A stretch of 64,000 bases of DNA from Streptomyces sp. CNQ-509 (GTDB lineage Bacteria; Actinomycetota; Actinomycetes; Streptomycetales; Streptomycetaceae): assembly GCF_001011035.1 (NCBI RefSeq), contig NZ_CP011492.1:1309501-1373500 (forward strand). Reading direction: 5' to 3'. Below the pieces are notes generated by a model. It saw only the letters and a list, made by a program, of their open reading frames with translations, ran no database searches and had not been told where the DNA came from. Both the position numbers and the translations under genes were made by a program. Below, one piece after another: positions 41,771 through 50,698 of this stretch. The number at the start of each line of letters is the position of its first letter. Position 1 is the first letter of the stretch.

Positions 41771-44224
41771 TCAGCCGCTGCCGAGGTGGAAGCTGTCCAG
41801 CGTGAACTCCCCTCCGGTGAGCACCAGATAGAGCGACGTCGTCCCGGCGGGCGGGTCCTTCACGGCGGCGCCCGCCTCGTGCCAGCCGCTCTCGCCGCCC
41901 ACCGGGGCGGTGGCGAGCACCGGCCCGTCGGGCGCGCCCGCGCGCAGTTCCACGGCGCCGTCGGCGCTGCCCGCAGCGTCGACGCGGGCGGACAGGCGCG
42001 TGATGCCGTCGAGCACGTACGGCTCGAAGGCGATCCACTCGCCGCCCCCGCCGGTGACGGCCCGGCCGCCCTCGGCGCCGCTCGCGGCGCCGGCCGTGGC
42101 GCCGTCGGCGGTGTCGAAGTGCTCGGCCTGGCGGTGCGCGGGCTGGAGCTTGTGCTCGGCGCTGGAGTTCAGCGCGGGCACGCCCGCGGTGGCGCCGCCG
42201 CCGTCGGTGTAGCGGGCGCGGATGAGGCCGAAGAGGTTGGCGTTGTCGTCGTGCCGGTCCTCCTCGAAGGTCTCGATGGTGCCGGTGCAGCCCTCCTCGA
42301 AGGTCATCGGGTGGCCGTGGGTGTCGTGGCCGAGCGCGTAGTCGACGCGCACCCGGGAGCAGTCGATCTCGCCGTCCTCGGCATCGGTGACGGCCACCTC
42401 GAACGGGATGTCGTCGCCGTACTCGAAGACCGTGCCGTCGGCGGGCAGCTTCAGCTCGACCTCGGGCGGGGTGTTGCCCACCACGACGCGGACGGCGGAG
42501 GTGCCGGTGTTGCCGTCGGGGTCGGTGACGGTGAGGACGGCGGAGTACTGGCCGTCCCTGCTGTAGATGTGCTGCGGGTTCCGCTTGTCGGAGGTCTTGC
42601 CGTCACCGAAGTCCCAGCGGTAGCGGAGCTGCTCGCTGTCCCGGTCGGCGGTGCCGGCCGAGGAGAACGCGACCTTCAGCGGGGCGTGCCCGGTGGTCGC
42701 GCCGGAGGAGGCGACGGGCTCGGGGGCGAAGCCCTGGGCGGCGTTCTGGATCCGGTACAGGGCGGAGTTCTGGTCGCCGTTGAAGAAGCCGGTGCCGTAG
42801 TCGAGGAAGTACAGCGCGCCGTCCGGCCCGAACTCCATGTCCATGATCTTGCTGCCGGAGGAGAAGTCCTCGATGGCGCCGACGCCGCCGTCCGCGCCCA
42901 CGCCGATGGTCTTGATCCACTCGCGGCCGTGCTCGCCGGCGAAGAACAGCTCGTCGTAGCGCTCGGGGAGCTGGAGCCGGGAGCCGAGGTCCGGGTCGTG
43001 GCGGAAGACCGGGCCGGCCATCGGGGACTCCGAGCCGCTGCCGAACTCCGGGACGGAGTTGCCGTCGTAGGCGATCCAGGCGGACTGGGCCGGGGGCAGC
43101 TCGGTGAGGCCGGTGTTGCGCGGCGACTCGTTGCGGGGCGCGGCGCAGTCGAACGCCTCGCCGGAGGCGCCGGTGGCGAAGTCGTAGTCGATGTAGGCGT
43201 CGTTGGCGCCGTGGCAGTACGGCCAGCCGAAGTTGCCGGCCTCGGTGATCCGGTTGAACTCGACCTGGCCGCCGGGCCCGCGGGCCGGGTCGGCGGCGCC
43301 GGAGTCGGGGCCGTAGTCGCCGACGTAGACGGTGTCGGTCGCCTTGTCGACGCTCATCCGGAACGGGTTGCGGAAGCCCATGGCGTAGATCTCGGGCCTG
43401 GTCTTCTCGGTGCCGGGCGCGAAGAGGTTGCCGTCAGGGACGGTGTACGAGCCGTCGGCGGGGTCGACCTTGATGCGCAGGATCTTGCCGCGCAGGTCGT
43501 CGGTGTTGCCCGCGGAGCGCTGTCCGTCGAAGGACGGGTTGCGGGTCTCGCGCTCGTCGATCGGCGTGTAGCCGTCGGAGGAGAAGGGGTCGGTGTCGTC
43601 GCCGGTGGACAGCAGCAGGTTGCCCTCGCTGTCGAAGGCGATGTCGCCCCCGTTGTGGCAGCACCGGCCTCGGTCGGTGCCGACTTCCAGCACGGTCTGC
43701 TCGCTGCCCAGGTCGAGGGTGCCGTCCTGGTTGAGGGTGAAGCGCGAGAGGCGGTTGACGCCCTCGTACGCCTCGAACTCGGCGGGCGTGCCGTCGCTGG
43801 GCGCGATGCCGTGCGGGGTATCCGTCACGGGCGCGTAGTAGAGGTAGACGGCGCGGTTGGTCTCGAAGTCCGGGTCCACGCCGACGCCCTGGAGGCCGTC
43901 CTCGTCGTGCGGGTAGACGGGGAGCTGGGCGGCGACGCGGGTGCCGCCCGCGGCGCCGGTGTGCCAGAGGGTGCCGTCGCGCGAGGTGTGCAGCACGGCG
44001 CCGTCGGGGAGCACGGCGAGCGCCATCGGCTCGCCGACCTGGTCCACGCCCTTGGCGAGGGTGACCTGTTGGAGGTCGGGTGCGGCGGGACCGTCCTGGG
44101 CCGCCGCCGGCGGCTCGTGCGCGGCACCGGTGGCCGCCATGCCGGGGGCGAGGCCGCTGCCGAGGAGCAGGGCGCCCGCGAAGGCCGCCAGGGCGGTGCG
44201 GAGTCTGGGTCGGGTCTTGTGCAC
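41771..44224 (-). CDS. Secreted glucose/sorbosone-dehydrogenase-like protein with PKD and CBM6-like domains
   Basis: The 817-residue secreted protein starts with GTG 44224 after GGGAGGAC. After a signal peptide, residues about 50-490 form the six-bladed GSDH propeller (MALAVLPDGAVLHTSRDG, NGGDIAFDSEGNLLLSTGDDTDPF, GKILRIKVDPADGSY, VDKATDTVYVGDYG). A PKD domain follows (YRWDFGDGKTSDKRNPQHIY), then a short beta domain and a C-terminal CBM6-like domain (GGEWIAFEPYVLDGI). The propeller family binds PQQ in enzymes, but this actinobacterial branch is of unproven activity. It may oxidise sugars at the cell surface with the DUF1080 protein. Confidence 0.85.
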   Translation of the reverse strand: MHKTRPRLRTALAAFAGALLLGSGLAPGMAATGAAHEPPAAAQDGPAAPDLQQVTLAKGVDQVGEPMALAVLPDGAVLHTSRDGTLWHTGAAGGTRVAAQLPVYPHDEDGLQGVGVDPDFETNRAVYLYYAPVTDTPHGIAPSDGTPAEFEAYEGVNRLSRFTLNQDGTLDLGSEQTVLEVGTDRGRCCHNGGDIAFDSEGNLLLSTGDDTDPFSSDGYTPIDERETRNPSFDGQRSAGNTDDLRGKILRIKVDPADGSYTVPDGNLFAPGTEKTRPEIYAMGFRNPFRMSVDKATDTVYVGDYGPDSGAADPARGPGGQVEFNRITEAGNFGWPYCHGANDAYIDYDFATGASGEAFDCAAPRNESPRNTGLTELPPAQSAWIAYDGNSVPEFGSGSESPMAGPVFRHDPDLGSRLQLPERYDELFFAGEHGREWIKTIGVGADGGVGAIEDFSSGSKIMDMEFGPDGALYFLDYGTGFFNGDQNSALYRIQNAAQGFAPEPVASSGATTGHAPLKVAFSSAGTADRDSEQLRYRWDFGDGKTSDKRNPQHIYSRDGQYSAVLTVTDPDGNTGTSAVRVVVGNTPPEVELKLPADGTVFEYGDDIPFEVAVTDAEDGEIDCSRVRVDYALGHDTHGHPMTFEEGCTGTIETFEEDRHDDNANLFGLIRARYTDGGGATAGVPALNSSAEHKLQPAHRQAEHFDTADGATAGAASGAEGGRAVTGGGGEWIAFEPYVLDGITRLSARVDAAGSADGAVELRAGAPDGPVLATAPVGGESGWHEAGAAVKDPPAGTTSLYLVLTGGEFTLDSFHLGSG

Positions 44225-44287
44225 GTTGCGTCCTCCCGTGGGTGACGGGTACGGGGCATCGTTCGCGACATACCTGACATGTGTGGC

Positions 44288-44324
44288 GTGACTGGTGTGC
44301 GGACATGTGACTGGTGTGCGGACA
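44288..44324. repeat. Direct repeat of 18 bp upstream of the sugar-dehydrogenase-like gene
   Basis: GTGACTGGTGTGCGGACA occurs at 44288-44305 and again at 44307-44324, one base apart. It lies 64 bases upstream of the leftward gene's GTG, within the promoter gap, and could be a tandem activator or repressor site. Confidence 0.8.
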
Positions 44325-44496
44325 GGCGCGCGCCGCCGTCAGGACCGTAACCGCTTTCGTCCCTGCCGAAAAGACCTTTGGCAGGAACCGGAGCCAACTT
44401 CATCCCGGGCTAGGACAAAGCCCAGTTGGGAGCGCACGAGAGCGCCCGGCCGCGTACGGGCCGGGCCCTCTCGGATACGTGCCGGGCGGCGCGGTA

Positions 44497-45978
44497 CTAC
44501 GCCGTGGGCCGGGAACGGGCCTTGAAGGCCGCCTTGCGGGCGTCCTTGGCGACCTGGCGGTCCGGGTGCAGCCGGCCCATCGCCTCCAGCACCTCAGGGG
44601 TGGCCGGGTGATCCACGCGCCAGGCGGCGGCGAAGAAGCCGCGGTGCATACCCACCAGGTGCTCCACCAGCTCGCGCAGCTCGGGGGTGTCGTCCCGCAG
44701 CCCGCCCAACTGGGCGGCGACCGTGTCGACGGCGAGCCAGAAGACCATGTCCTCCGAGGGCTGCGGCACGGCGGGGACGCCGCGCTCGGTGAGCCAGACC
44801 CGCGCCAGACCGCCGAGTTCGCGGTCGTGGAGCACGTCGCGTACCGCCGGCTCGGCCTCGCCGCCCGCGACGGCCAGCGCCTGCTGGCAGGCCAGCCGGC
44901 GGGCCGGGGCGCGCTCGTCGGTGCCGCGGGCGGCGTCGAGGAGCTCGGCGGCCGCCTCGGCGGGCTTGCGGTCCTCCAGCCAGGCTTCGGCCTCCGTCTG
45001 GGCCACCGCGTCGGGCAGCCGGGGCAGGGCGTCGAGGAGGACGTAGGCGTCCTCGCTCGCCAACTCGCCCACGAGCGGGGCGACCAGGCCCTCGGCGAGC
45101 ATCCGCCGGCGCAGCGCGTACAGCCCGAGGGGGGTGAGGCGCACGACGCCGTAGCGGGACACGTCCTCGTCCTCGGCGCCGTCCGCGGACTCGTCCGCCG
45201 CGGGTGCGCTGCCGGCGGCTTCGAGGAGGATCTCCTCGGCCACCGGGCGGTACGCCACGACGCCGACCGGCTCCAGCATCCGGAACTGCTCGTCGAGCCG
45301 CAGCACCGCCTCGGAGACCTCCGCGAGCACTGCCTCGGTCGGCTCGTCCATGTCGTCGGGGACGACGAGCGAGGCGGCCAGCGCCGGCAGCGGGACGGCG
45401 CCGTCGGCGCCGGGGCCCTCCATGGCGGTGAGCAGGTAGAGGTTGCCGAGCGCGCCGTCGAGGAAGTCCGCGTCGGCCTCCGGATCCCAGTCGAGCCGGT
45501 CCAGGTCCAGCTCCTCGCCCGCGGTGACCTGCTCCACCAGCGCGCTCATGTCCGGCAGCGCGGCGTCGGACAGCACGCACTCGCAGGCGGCGGCCCACAG
45601 CTCCAGTACGTCGGCGGGCGCGCCGCCGGTGACCAGCCGCAGGTCGGCGCTCGGGGCCGCGGTGCCCAGTTCCCCGTCGCCCTCCTCGGGCGCCGTGACG
45701 TCGACGAGGCCGACGTCCACGGCGATCCGCCACGCCTCGCCGGCGACCGCCCGCGCCTCGCCCTCCTCGTCCGCGCTCTCCTCCAGGCCCAGCTCCGCCG
45801 CGGCCTCGCGCACCTCGGCGTCGGGCAGCTCGCCGCCGGCGCCGACCCGCAGCCCGGGACCGGCCCAGCGGGCCAGCCGGACGGCCCGCGCGAAGAGCGG
45901 CGAAGCCAGCGCCTCCCGGGCCAGCTCCGCCTCGGCGGGCAGCCGGACGGGCGGCAGGACGGTGCGGTCTGCGGTCAT
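44497..45978 (-). CDS. Conserved actinobacterial hypothetical protein
   Basis: The 493-residue soluble protein is rich in Ala, Glu, Asp and Leu. It has no signal peptide or membrane segment. It is mostly helical in appearance, with repeated acidic segments (EESADEEGEARA, AADESADGAEDEDVSRYG) and a basic C-terminus (DRQVAKDARKAAFKARSR). A middle segment (RYGVVRLTPLGLYALRRRML) resembles a winged-helix module. I do not recognise its function. ATG 45978 was chosen as the first in-frame ATG with a family-like start; a longer frame extends to 46119. Confidence 0.7.
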   Translation of the reverse strand: MTADRTVLPPVRLPAEAELAREALASPLFARAVRLARWAGPGLRVGAGGELPDAEVREAAAELGLEESADEEGEARAVAGEAWRIAVDVGLVDVTAPEEGDGELGTAAPSADLRLVTGGAPADVLELWAAACECVLSDAALPDMSALVEQVTAGEELDLDRLDWDPEADADFLDGALGNLYLLTAMEGPGADGAVPLPALAASLVVPDDMDEPTEAVLAEVSEAVLRLDEQFRMLEPVGVVAYRPVAEEILLEAAGSAPAADESADGAEDEDVSRYGVVRLTPLGLYALRRRMLAEGLVAPLVGELASEDAYVLLDALPRLPDAVAQTEAEAWLEDRKPAEAAAELLDAARGTDERAPARRLACQQALAVAGGEAEPAVRDVLHDRELGGLARVWLTERGVPAVPQPSEDMVFWLAVDTVAAQLGGLRDDTPELRELVEHLVGMHRGFFAAAWRVDHPATPEVLEAMGRLHPDRQVAKDARKAAFKARSRPTA

Positions 45979-46182
45979 CGACAACTCCGAAGACTGGGGA
46001 TCAATCGGACGCTGCCCAAGGGTAGCCCCCGCGGGGCGGCGCGGCCGACGACGCCGTTCCGGCGGGCCGCGCGGCCGGTGTTCACTTCGCGTTCCTTGAC
46101 GACGCCCGTGCGGGCGCACGAGATTGACGCGCGTAGACGCAGGTCCCCTTCTCCCCGTCCTGCCCCTGTCCCGGAGGACACC

Positions 46183-46542
46183 ATGCCACGCGCCCGTCCC
46201 GTCCCCTACGCCGTCGCCGCCGCGGGGGCCGCGGGCGCCGGGGCGGCCGACGGGCAGATACGCATCCGCGACATCCAGGGCGACACCCGGATATCCCCGC
46301 TCGCCGGCGAGCAGGTCACCGGCGTGCCCGGCGTCGTCACCGCCGTCCGCGCCTTCGGCTCCGCCTGCGGCTTCTGGCTCCAGGACCCCCGGCCCGACAC
46401 GGACCCCGCCACCGGCGAGGGCCTCTTCGTCTTCACCGGCTCCCCCGAGGTCACGCCCGGGGATGAGGTCGAGGTCTCCGGCTCCGTCGCCGAGTACTAC
46501 CCGGGCGGCAAGGACGCCGGGCTGCAGTCCGTCACCGAGCTG
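46183..46542 (+). pseudogene. Secreted endonuclease (ExeM/NucH-like), N-terminal fragment
   Basis: ATG 46183 follows CCGGAGGACACC. The product has a short signal-like stretch and then IRIRDIQGDTRISPLAGEQV, GVPGVVTAVRAFGSACGFW, TGEGLFVFTGSPEVTPGDEV and SGSVAEYYPGGKDAGLQSVT. This is the OB-fold N-terminal domain of streptomycete extracellular nucleases. Similarity stops near 46542, where the IS-derived sequence begins; the frame ends at 46614. The last part of the same nuclease is found at 47474-47624. Confidence 0.8.
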
Positions 46543-47473
46543 AGACGGTGGCGTGGAGCGGAAGGCCGTTTCTGGCGCGACCGAGCTGCATCTACGGGAC
46601 TAGTGACGCCCTGAACAGGTGTTCCGTGGCGGGGATGCGGGACATGTTCGTACGATCACCGCATGCACCTTCGGTACACCTTCAGGTTGTACCCGAATCA
46701 CCCTCAGCGCACGGCGCTGGCCAAGGCGTTCGGGTGCGCCCGCGTCGTATGCAACGACGCCGTTCGTGCATCGATCTCGGCCTCACTCATTTCGCCATCC
46801 TGTCCGCCGGCGAGAAGATCGATAACCCACGGTTCCTGCGCCGGGCGGAGAAGAGACTCAAGAAGACCCAGCGGACTTTGACCCGCAAGGAGAAGGGATC
46901 GAAGAATCGGGAGAAGGCCCGAATCAAGGTCGCACGCGCCCACGCGGCCGTCGCCGACGCACGCAAAGAGTTTCACCACCAGTTGTCGACAAGGCTGATC
47001 CGCGAGAACCAAGCGATCGGTGTGGAGAACCTGGCGGTCAATGGACTCGCGCGTTCCAGGCTGGCCAAGAGTGTGCATGACGCGGGCTGGGCTCGGTTCG
47101 TGACCATGTTGGAGTACAAGGCCGCCCGGTACGGGCGCCGGCTGGTCACGATTGGCCGATTCTTGCCCACCTCACAGACCTGCCACGTCTGCGGCCGGAT
47201 AGACGGGCCCAAGCCACTCCACGTGCGCACTTGGACATGTCCCGGCTGCGCAATCGTGCATGACCGGGACATCAATTCCGCGATCAACGTCAAGAAGGCC
47301 GCCGGACATGGTGGTCACAGCCTGTGGAGCGCGGGTAAGACCGGGGCTTCGGTTCCGGCACAGCGCAGCGAAGCAGGAAGCCACGGATTCCCTGCCGAAG
47401 CCCGTGCCGCTGCGGCACGGGCATCGGCAGGGAAGGCCAGAATCATCGGGTTTCCACCCGATGAGCATGCCAA
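46543..47473 (+). mobile_element. IS200/IS605-type TnpB element, internally deleted, inserted in the nuclease gene
   Basis: The element lies between the two nuclease fragments. It contains a tnpB with an internal deletion and, at its right end, two stem-loop systems typical of the guide-RNA end of TnpB elements. No tnpA is present. The right boundary near 47473 is set by resumption of nuclease homology. The left boundary near 46542 is approximate. IS605-type insertion does not normally remove target DNA, so the loss of the nuclease centre needs a second event. Confidence 0.7.
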
Positions 47474-47513
47474 GTCATCAACGGCAACTCACAGGTGCTC
47501 GACCACATCCTGA
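46663..47513 (+). pseudogene. TnpB (RNA-guided nuclease) with internal deletion and frame change
   Basis: ATG 46663 begins MHLRYTFRLYPNHPQRTALA and continues to CNDAVRA, the normal TnpB start. At about 46766-46770 the sequence jumps, in another frame, to CIDLGLTHFAILSAGEKI, which carries the first RuvC Asp. The rest is complete: IGVENLAVNGL with the RuvC Glu, zinc-ribbon Cys pairs CHVCG and CPGC, and HDRDINSAINVKKA with the last RuvC Asp. About 130-160 residues of the RNA/DNA-binding lobe are missing. The frame continues through the hairpin region into host DNA and stops at 47513. Confidence 0.8.
47388..47473 (+). ncRNA. Right-end RNA (omega/reRNA-like) stem-loops of the TnpB element
   Basis: An outer 11-bp stem (TTCCCTGCCGA at 47388-47398 with its complement at 47424-47434) encloses an inner 9-bp stem (CCCGTGCCG at 47401-47409, complement 47413-47421, 3-base loop). 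A second hairpin has arms CATCGGGT (47444-47451) and ACCCGATG (47456-47463) with a TTCC loop. All arms are perfect. In active TnpB elements this region forms the scaffold, and the guide would be the flanking bases after about 47473. Confidence 0.65.
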
Positions 47514-47624
47514 GCAGCCCCGGCGCTGGCGGCCGGGGCGGAGTACGACATCGTGCACCTCAACGCCGGGTACGCCGACCAGGCCGGCGACCACGACCCC
47601 TCGGTGGTCCGGCTCAGGCCCTGA
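47474..47624 (+). pseudogene. Secreted endonuclease, C-terminal fragment with a one-base frameshift
   Basis: From 47474 the frame reads VINGNSQVLDHILSSP, the conserved end of streptomycete extracellular nucleases. At the CCCC run near 47518-47521 one extra base shifts the frame. With one C fewer it continues as ALAAGAEYDIVHLNAGYADQ, then AGDHDPSVVRLRP, and stops at TGA 47622, where DHDP is the catalytic Asp-His pair. It is the 3' end of the gene that begins at 46183; several hundred central codons are lost. Confidence 0.75.
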
Positions 47625-48405
47625 CGGGCGGCGGTCCGGGAGCCGGTGCCGGGCCGCGGTCCCGCACGTCGTCGCCGACCAGGTGGCGGGCGAGCAGCGT
47701 CGCGCCCGCCACCGCCCCGGGCATCACCACCACCGCGGCCAGCGGCACCAGGAAGAGGAGCACGATCGGCACACCGAAGCCGAGCGCGAGCATCTTGCGC
47801 CGGCGCAGCAGCGCCAGCCGCCCGCGCACGTCTATCCCCCGGCGCTGCAGGGCGAACGACGTCAGCTCGACGGTGAGGAAGAAGCCGGCGACGGCGAAGC
47901 CGAGCGCGGGCACGACCGTCTGCCCGAGGAACGGGACGAAGCCGAGGAAGAAGAGCGGCACGGTGAACATCAGCGCCCGCGAGAGCACATGGACGCTCTC
48001 CTTCAGCGACCGCCACAGCCCCGGCAGCAGCGGCTCGTCCGGGCTGGGCGGGCAGAAGCCCGCGTCCTCCTCGACGCGCCCCGACAGCGCCTCGTAGAAC
48101 GGGTCGCCGATCAGCAGCGCGACGGCCGTGAACGTGAGCAGCGCGAAGCCGATGCCGCCGAGCAGCAGCAGCGCCATGAACAGCCCGCGCAGCAGGCCCT
48201 GCCAGGGCGAGTCCCAGCCGTCGGCGAAGGGCGTGGCCCACACGGCGATGTCGTCGGCCCAGTACGCGAGGGCGGCGAGCGCGGCGGCGTAGAGCACGAG
48301 CGCGATGAGCGCCGGGACGAGGCCGAGGGCCCACGACCGCCCGTGGCCCGCGACCCAGCGCAGGCCCTTGCCGACGTAGCCGAATCCGGTGGTGAAGTCA
48401 CGCAT
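47614..48405 (-). CDS. EI24-domain (CysZ-like) integral membrane protein
   Basis: The 263-residue protein has four to five long membrane segments. It opens with RDFTTGFGYVGKGLRWVAGH and has LIGDPFYEALSGRVEED, the family signature, and FLGFVPFLGQTVVPALGFAVAGFFL. Relatives of CysZ move sulfate, but actinobacterial EI24 proteins are not characterised. Its end overlaps the remnant nuclease end by 11 bases on the opposite strand. Confidence 0.85.
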   Translation of the reverse strand: MRDFTTGFGYVGKGLRWVAGHGRSWALGLVPALIALVLYAAALAALAYWADDIAVWATPFADGWDSPWQGLLRGLFMALLLLGGIGFALLTFTAVALLIGDPFYEALSGRVEEDAGFCPPSPDEPLLPGLWRSLKESVHVLSRALMFTVPLFFLGFVPFLGQTVVPALGFAVAGFFLTVELTSFALQRRGIDVRGRLALLRRRKMLALGFGVPIVLLFLVPLAAVVVMPGAVAGATLLARHLVGDDVRDRGPAPAPGPPPVRA

Positions 48406-48498
48406 GCCCGCAACCCTATGGGGTCGCGGGCACGCGTGGCGGCCCGGCCGCGGGGCGCGAGGGAGCGGCTACCCGGGCGACGAACCGGGCGCCCGGCG

Positions 48499-49494
48499 TC
48501 AGTCGTTGGCGTGCAGCGCGGCGTTGAGCCCTCCCCACGAGCCCAGGCGCTGGCGGGCCTCGACCGCGCCGGTGGTGGAGTTGCGCAGGAACAGCAGGTT
48601 GCTCGCGCCGGACAGCTCTCGGGCCTTGACCACGGTGCCGTCCGGCAGCCCGACCTTCGTACCCGCGGTGACGTAGAGACCGGCCTCGACGATGCAGTCG
48701 TCGCCGAGGGAGATGCCGATGCCCGCCTGGGCGCCGAGCAGGCAGCGCTCGCCGAGGGAGATGACGTCCTTGCCGCCGCCGGAGAGCGTCCCCATGATCG
48801 AGGCGCCGCCGCCGACGTCCGAGCCGTCGCCGACGACGACGCCCGCGGAGATCCGGCCCTCGACCATGGACGTGCCGAGGGTGCCGGCGTTGAAGTTGAC
48901 GAACCCCTCGTGCATGACGGTGGTCCCGGCGGCGAGGTGCGCGCCGAGGCGGACGCGGTCGGCGTCGCCGATGCGCACGCCGGAGGGCAGCACGTAGTCG
49001 ACCATGCGCGGGAACTTGTCGAGGTGGCTCACCTGGAGGTGCTGCCCGGCGGCGCGCACCGCGAGCCGCACCTCCTCGATCCGGTCGGCGGGCACGGGGC
49101 CGTGGGAGGTCCAGGCGACGTTCGCCAGCAGGCCGAAGACGCCGTCGAGGTTCTGCCCGTGCGGGCGGACCAGCCGGTGGCTGAGCAGGTGCAGCCGCAG
49201 GTACACGTCGTGGGCGTCGGCCGGCTTCTCCTGGAGCGAGGAGATCACCGTGCGCACCGCGACGACCTCCACCCCGCGTAGCGGGTCAGGGCCGAGCGCC
49301 GCCCGCGCGTGCTCCCCGAGCAGCTCGGCCGCGCGCTCGGCGGTCAGCCGCTCGGTGCCCGCCGGGCCGGGGTCGTCGGCGAGCGCGGGGGCGGGGAACC
49401 AGGTGTCGAGGACGGTGCCGTCGGGGGTGACGGTGGCCAGGCCGGTGGCCGCGGCGCCGGTGGGGAGGGTGGTGGTGGTCGCTGCGTCGGTCAT
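48499..49494 (-). CDS. dapD: 2,3,4,5-tetrahydropyridine-2,6-dicarboxylate N-succinyltransferase
   Basis: The 331-residue actinobacterial DapD succinylates the ring-opened lysine/diaminopimelate precursor using succinyl-CoA. The left-handed beta-helix is seen in hexapeptide-type runs ([28 protein letters not shown] order, then [21 protein letters not shown]). The conserved catalytic region has MVEGRIS with the active Glu. The C-terminus [17 protein letters not shown] is typical. The next gene on the left is the EI24 protein. Confidence 0.93.
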   Translation of the reverse strand: MTDAATTTTLPTGAAATGLATVTPDGTVLDTWFPAPALADDPGPAGTERLTAERAAELLGEHARAALGPDPLRGVEVVAVRTVISSLQEKPADAHDVYLRLHLLSHRLVRPHGQNLDGVFGLLANVAWTSHGPVPADRIEEVRLAVRAAGQHLQVSHLDKFPRMVDYVLPSGVRIGDADRVRLGAHLAAGTTVMHEGFVNFNAGTLGTSMVEGRISAGVVVGDGSDVGGGASIMGTLSGGGKDVISLGERCLLGAQAGIGISLGDDCIVEAGLYVTAGTKVGLPDGTVVKARELSGASNLLFLRNSTTGAVEARQRLGSWGGLNAALHAND

Positions 49495-49696
49495 ACCCGA
49501 ACGCTAACCGCCGCCCGGCGCGGGAGGCGAACCGGTCCGCATGGCGACACGACCAGGCGCTGCGCGGCGGCCGGCGGAGCAGCCCCCGGCGGGGCGGCCC
49601 GGCACAGCCGGACCGCCCGCCGTTGCCGTGTCGCCCACGCGAGTCCGGTCCGCCGGGTGTGCCGTGCACCCCGCTCCGTACGCCGCCGGGCGGCCC

Positions 49697-50698
49697 TCAG
49701 GGCCGTACGCCGTCCCCGTCCACCAGCGCGGTGGTGAGGACCGCCGTGCTGGTCACGGTGTCGCCCTTCTTCCACTCCTTCTCGTCCGCCGGGCCCAACG
49801 AGGCCATGTCGCCGGTGGCGACGGAGCGGGTGCCCAGGTAGGTGTATGTCGTGGGGTCGATCAGCACCTCGTCGCGGACGGGCATGCCCCCCGGATCGGG
49901 GCCGACGGAGAACGCGAGCGCCCGCCGGCCGGCCGCGTCCTCCACGGTGCCCTCCGCGACCCGCAGCCCCGGGATGGTGGCCATCGCCTCGTAGACGCGG
50001 GACTGTCCGACGGGGTGCATCGGCGCCGAGGCCAGCAGCACACGCAGCGCCCCGAAGTTCCAGGCGGCCAGCTCCTCGTCGCTGCGCCCGGCGCCGGGGT
50101 CGTCGCTGTCGGGCCGACCGCCGCTCTCGGGGTAGAACCAGCGGGCCTTCTGCAGCACCTCGTCGGTGTCCTCGGGCAGTGCGGCAAGGTACTCGAAGCG
50201 CTCCCGCGGCGAGTGGTCGTCGCCCTCGTTCCAGTCCTCGAACTCGGGATCGGCGTACTTGTACCACTGCTCGCCCGAGGCCGGAGAGTCCGCGTGCAGG
50301 ACGCCGTCGTTCTCCGCGACCGTCCGCACGTACACCCAGTCCCCCGCCTCCGGCTCCGGCACCGGGTCCGCCGCCACCACGACCGCGGCCTCCTGCAGCA
50401 GCTCCGACGCCCTGCCGGCCGGGCCCGGCGACGCCGTCGTCACGTGCGCGCCGCCGTCCGCCGCCGGGGTGCCCTCGCCGCCCGTGCCGCCGCCCAGGTT
50501 CGTCGACAGCAGCGCCACCGCCGTGACGCCCGCGGCCACCGCGCCCGCCACCACACGCCAGTCGCCCAGCACCGGCAGCCGCCGGCGCTTGCGCGCGCCG
50601 GCGGCGTCGAGCAGCCGGCGGCGACCGGGGGCAAGCCGGGCGCGGTCGGGAGTCGGCGCGTCCTCGCGCCACTCGCGCAGCTTCGTCATCTCATCCAT
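49697..50698 (-). CDS. CU044_5270-type membrane protein, partner of the ECF sigma factor
   Basis: The 333-residue protein has a cytoplasmic N-terminus (MDEMTKLREWREDAPTPD), one membrane segment near 45-63 (VVAGAVAAGVTAVALL) and an extracellular domain with WYFPESGG-like and YLGTRSVATGD motifs. In actinobacteria this family is encoded directly after an ECF sigma factor and may act as its regulator, though it lacks a clear zinc anti-sigma motif. Its start overlaps the sigma stop by 8 bases, showing translational coupling. Confidence 0.82.
   Translation of the reverse strand: MDEMTKLREWREDAPTPDRARLAPGRRRLLDAAGARKRRRLPVLGDWRVVAGAVAAGVTAVALLSTNLGGGTGGEGTPAADGGAHVTTASPGPAGRASELLQEAAVVVAADPVPEPEAGDWVYVRTVAENDGVLHADSPASGEQWYKYADPEFEDWNEGDDHSPRERFEYLAALPEDTDEVLQKARWFYPESGGRPDSDDPGAGRSDEELAAWNFGALRVLLASAPMHPVGQSRVYEAMATIPGLRVAEGTVEDAAGRRALAFSVGPDPGGMPVRDEVLIDPTTYTYLGTRSVATGDMASLGPADEKEWKKGDTVTSTAVLTTALVDGDGVRP

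Noticed and set aside
44347..44358. LacI-type operator (GTAACCGCTTTC)
   Set aside because: Symmetry is weak and the position is far upstream of the nearest start; not enough to call a site.
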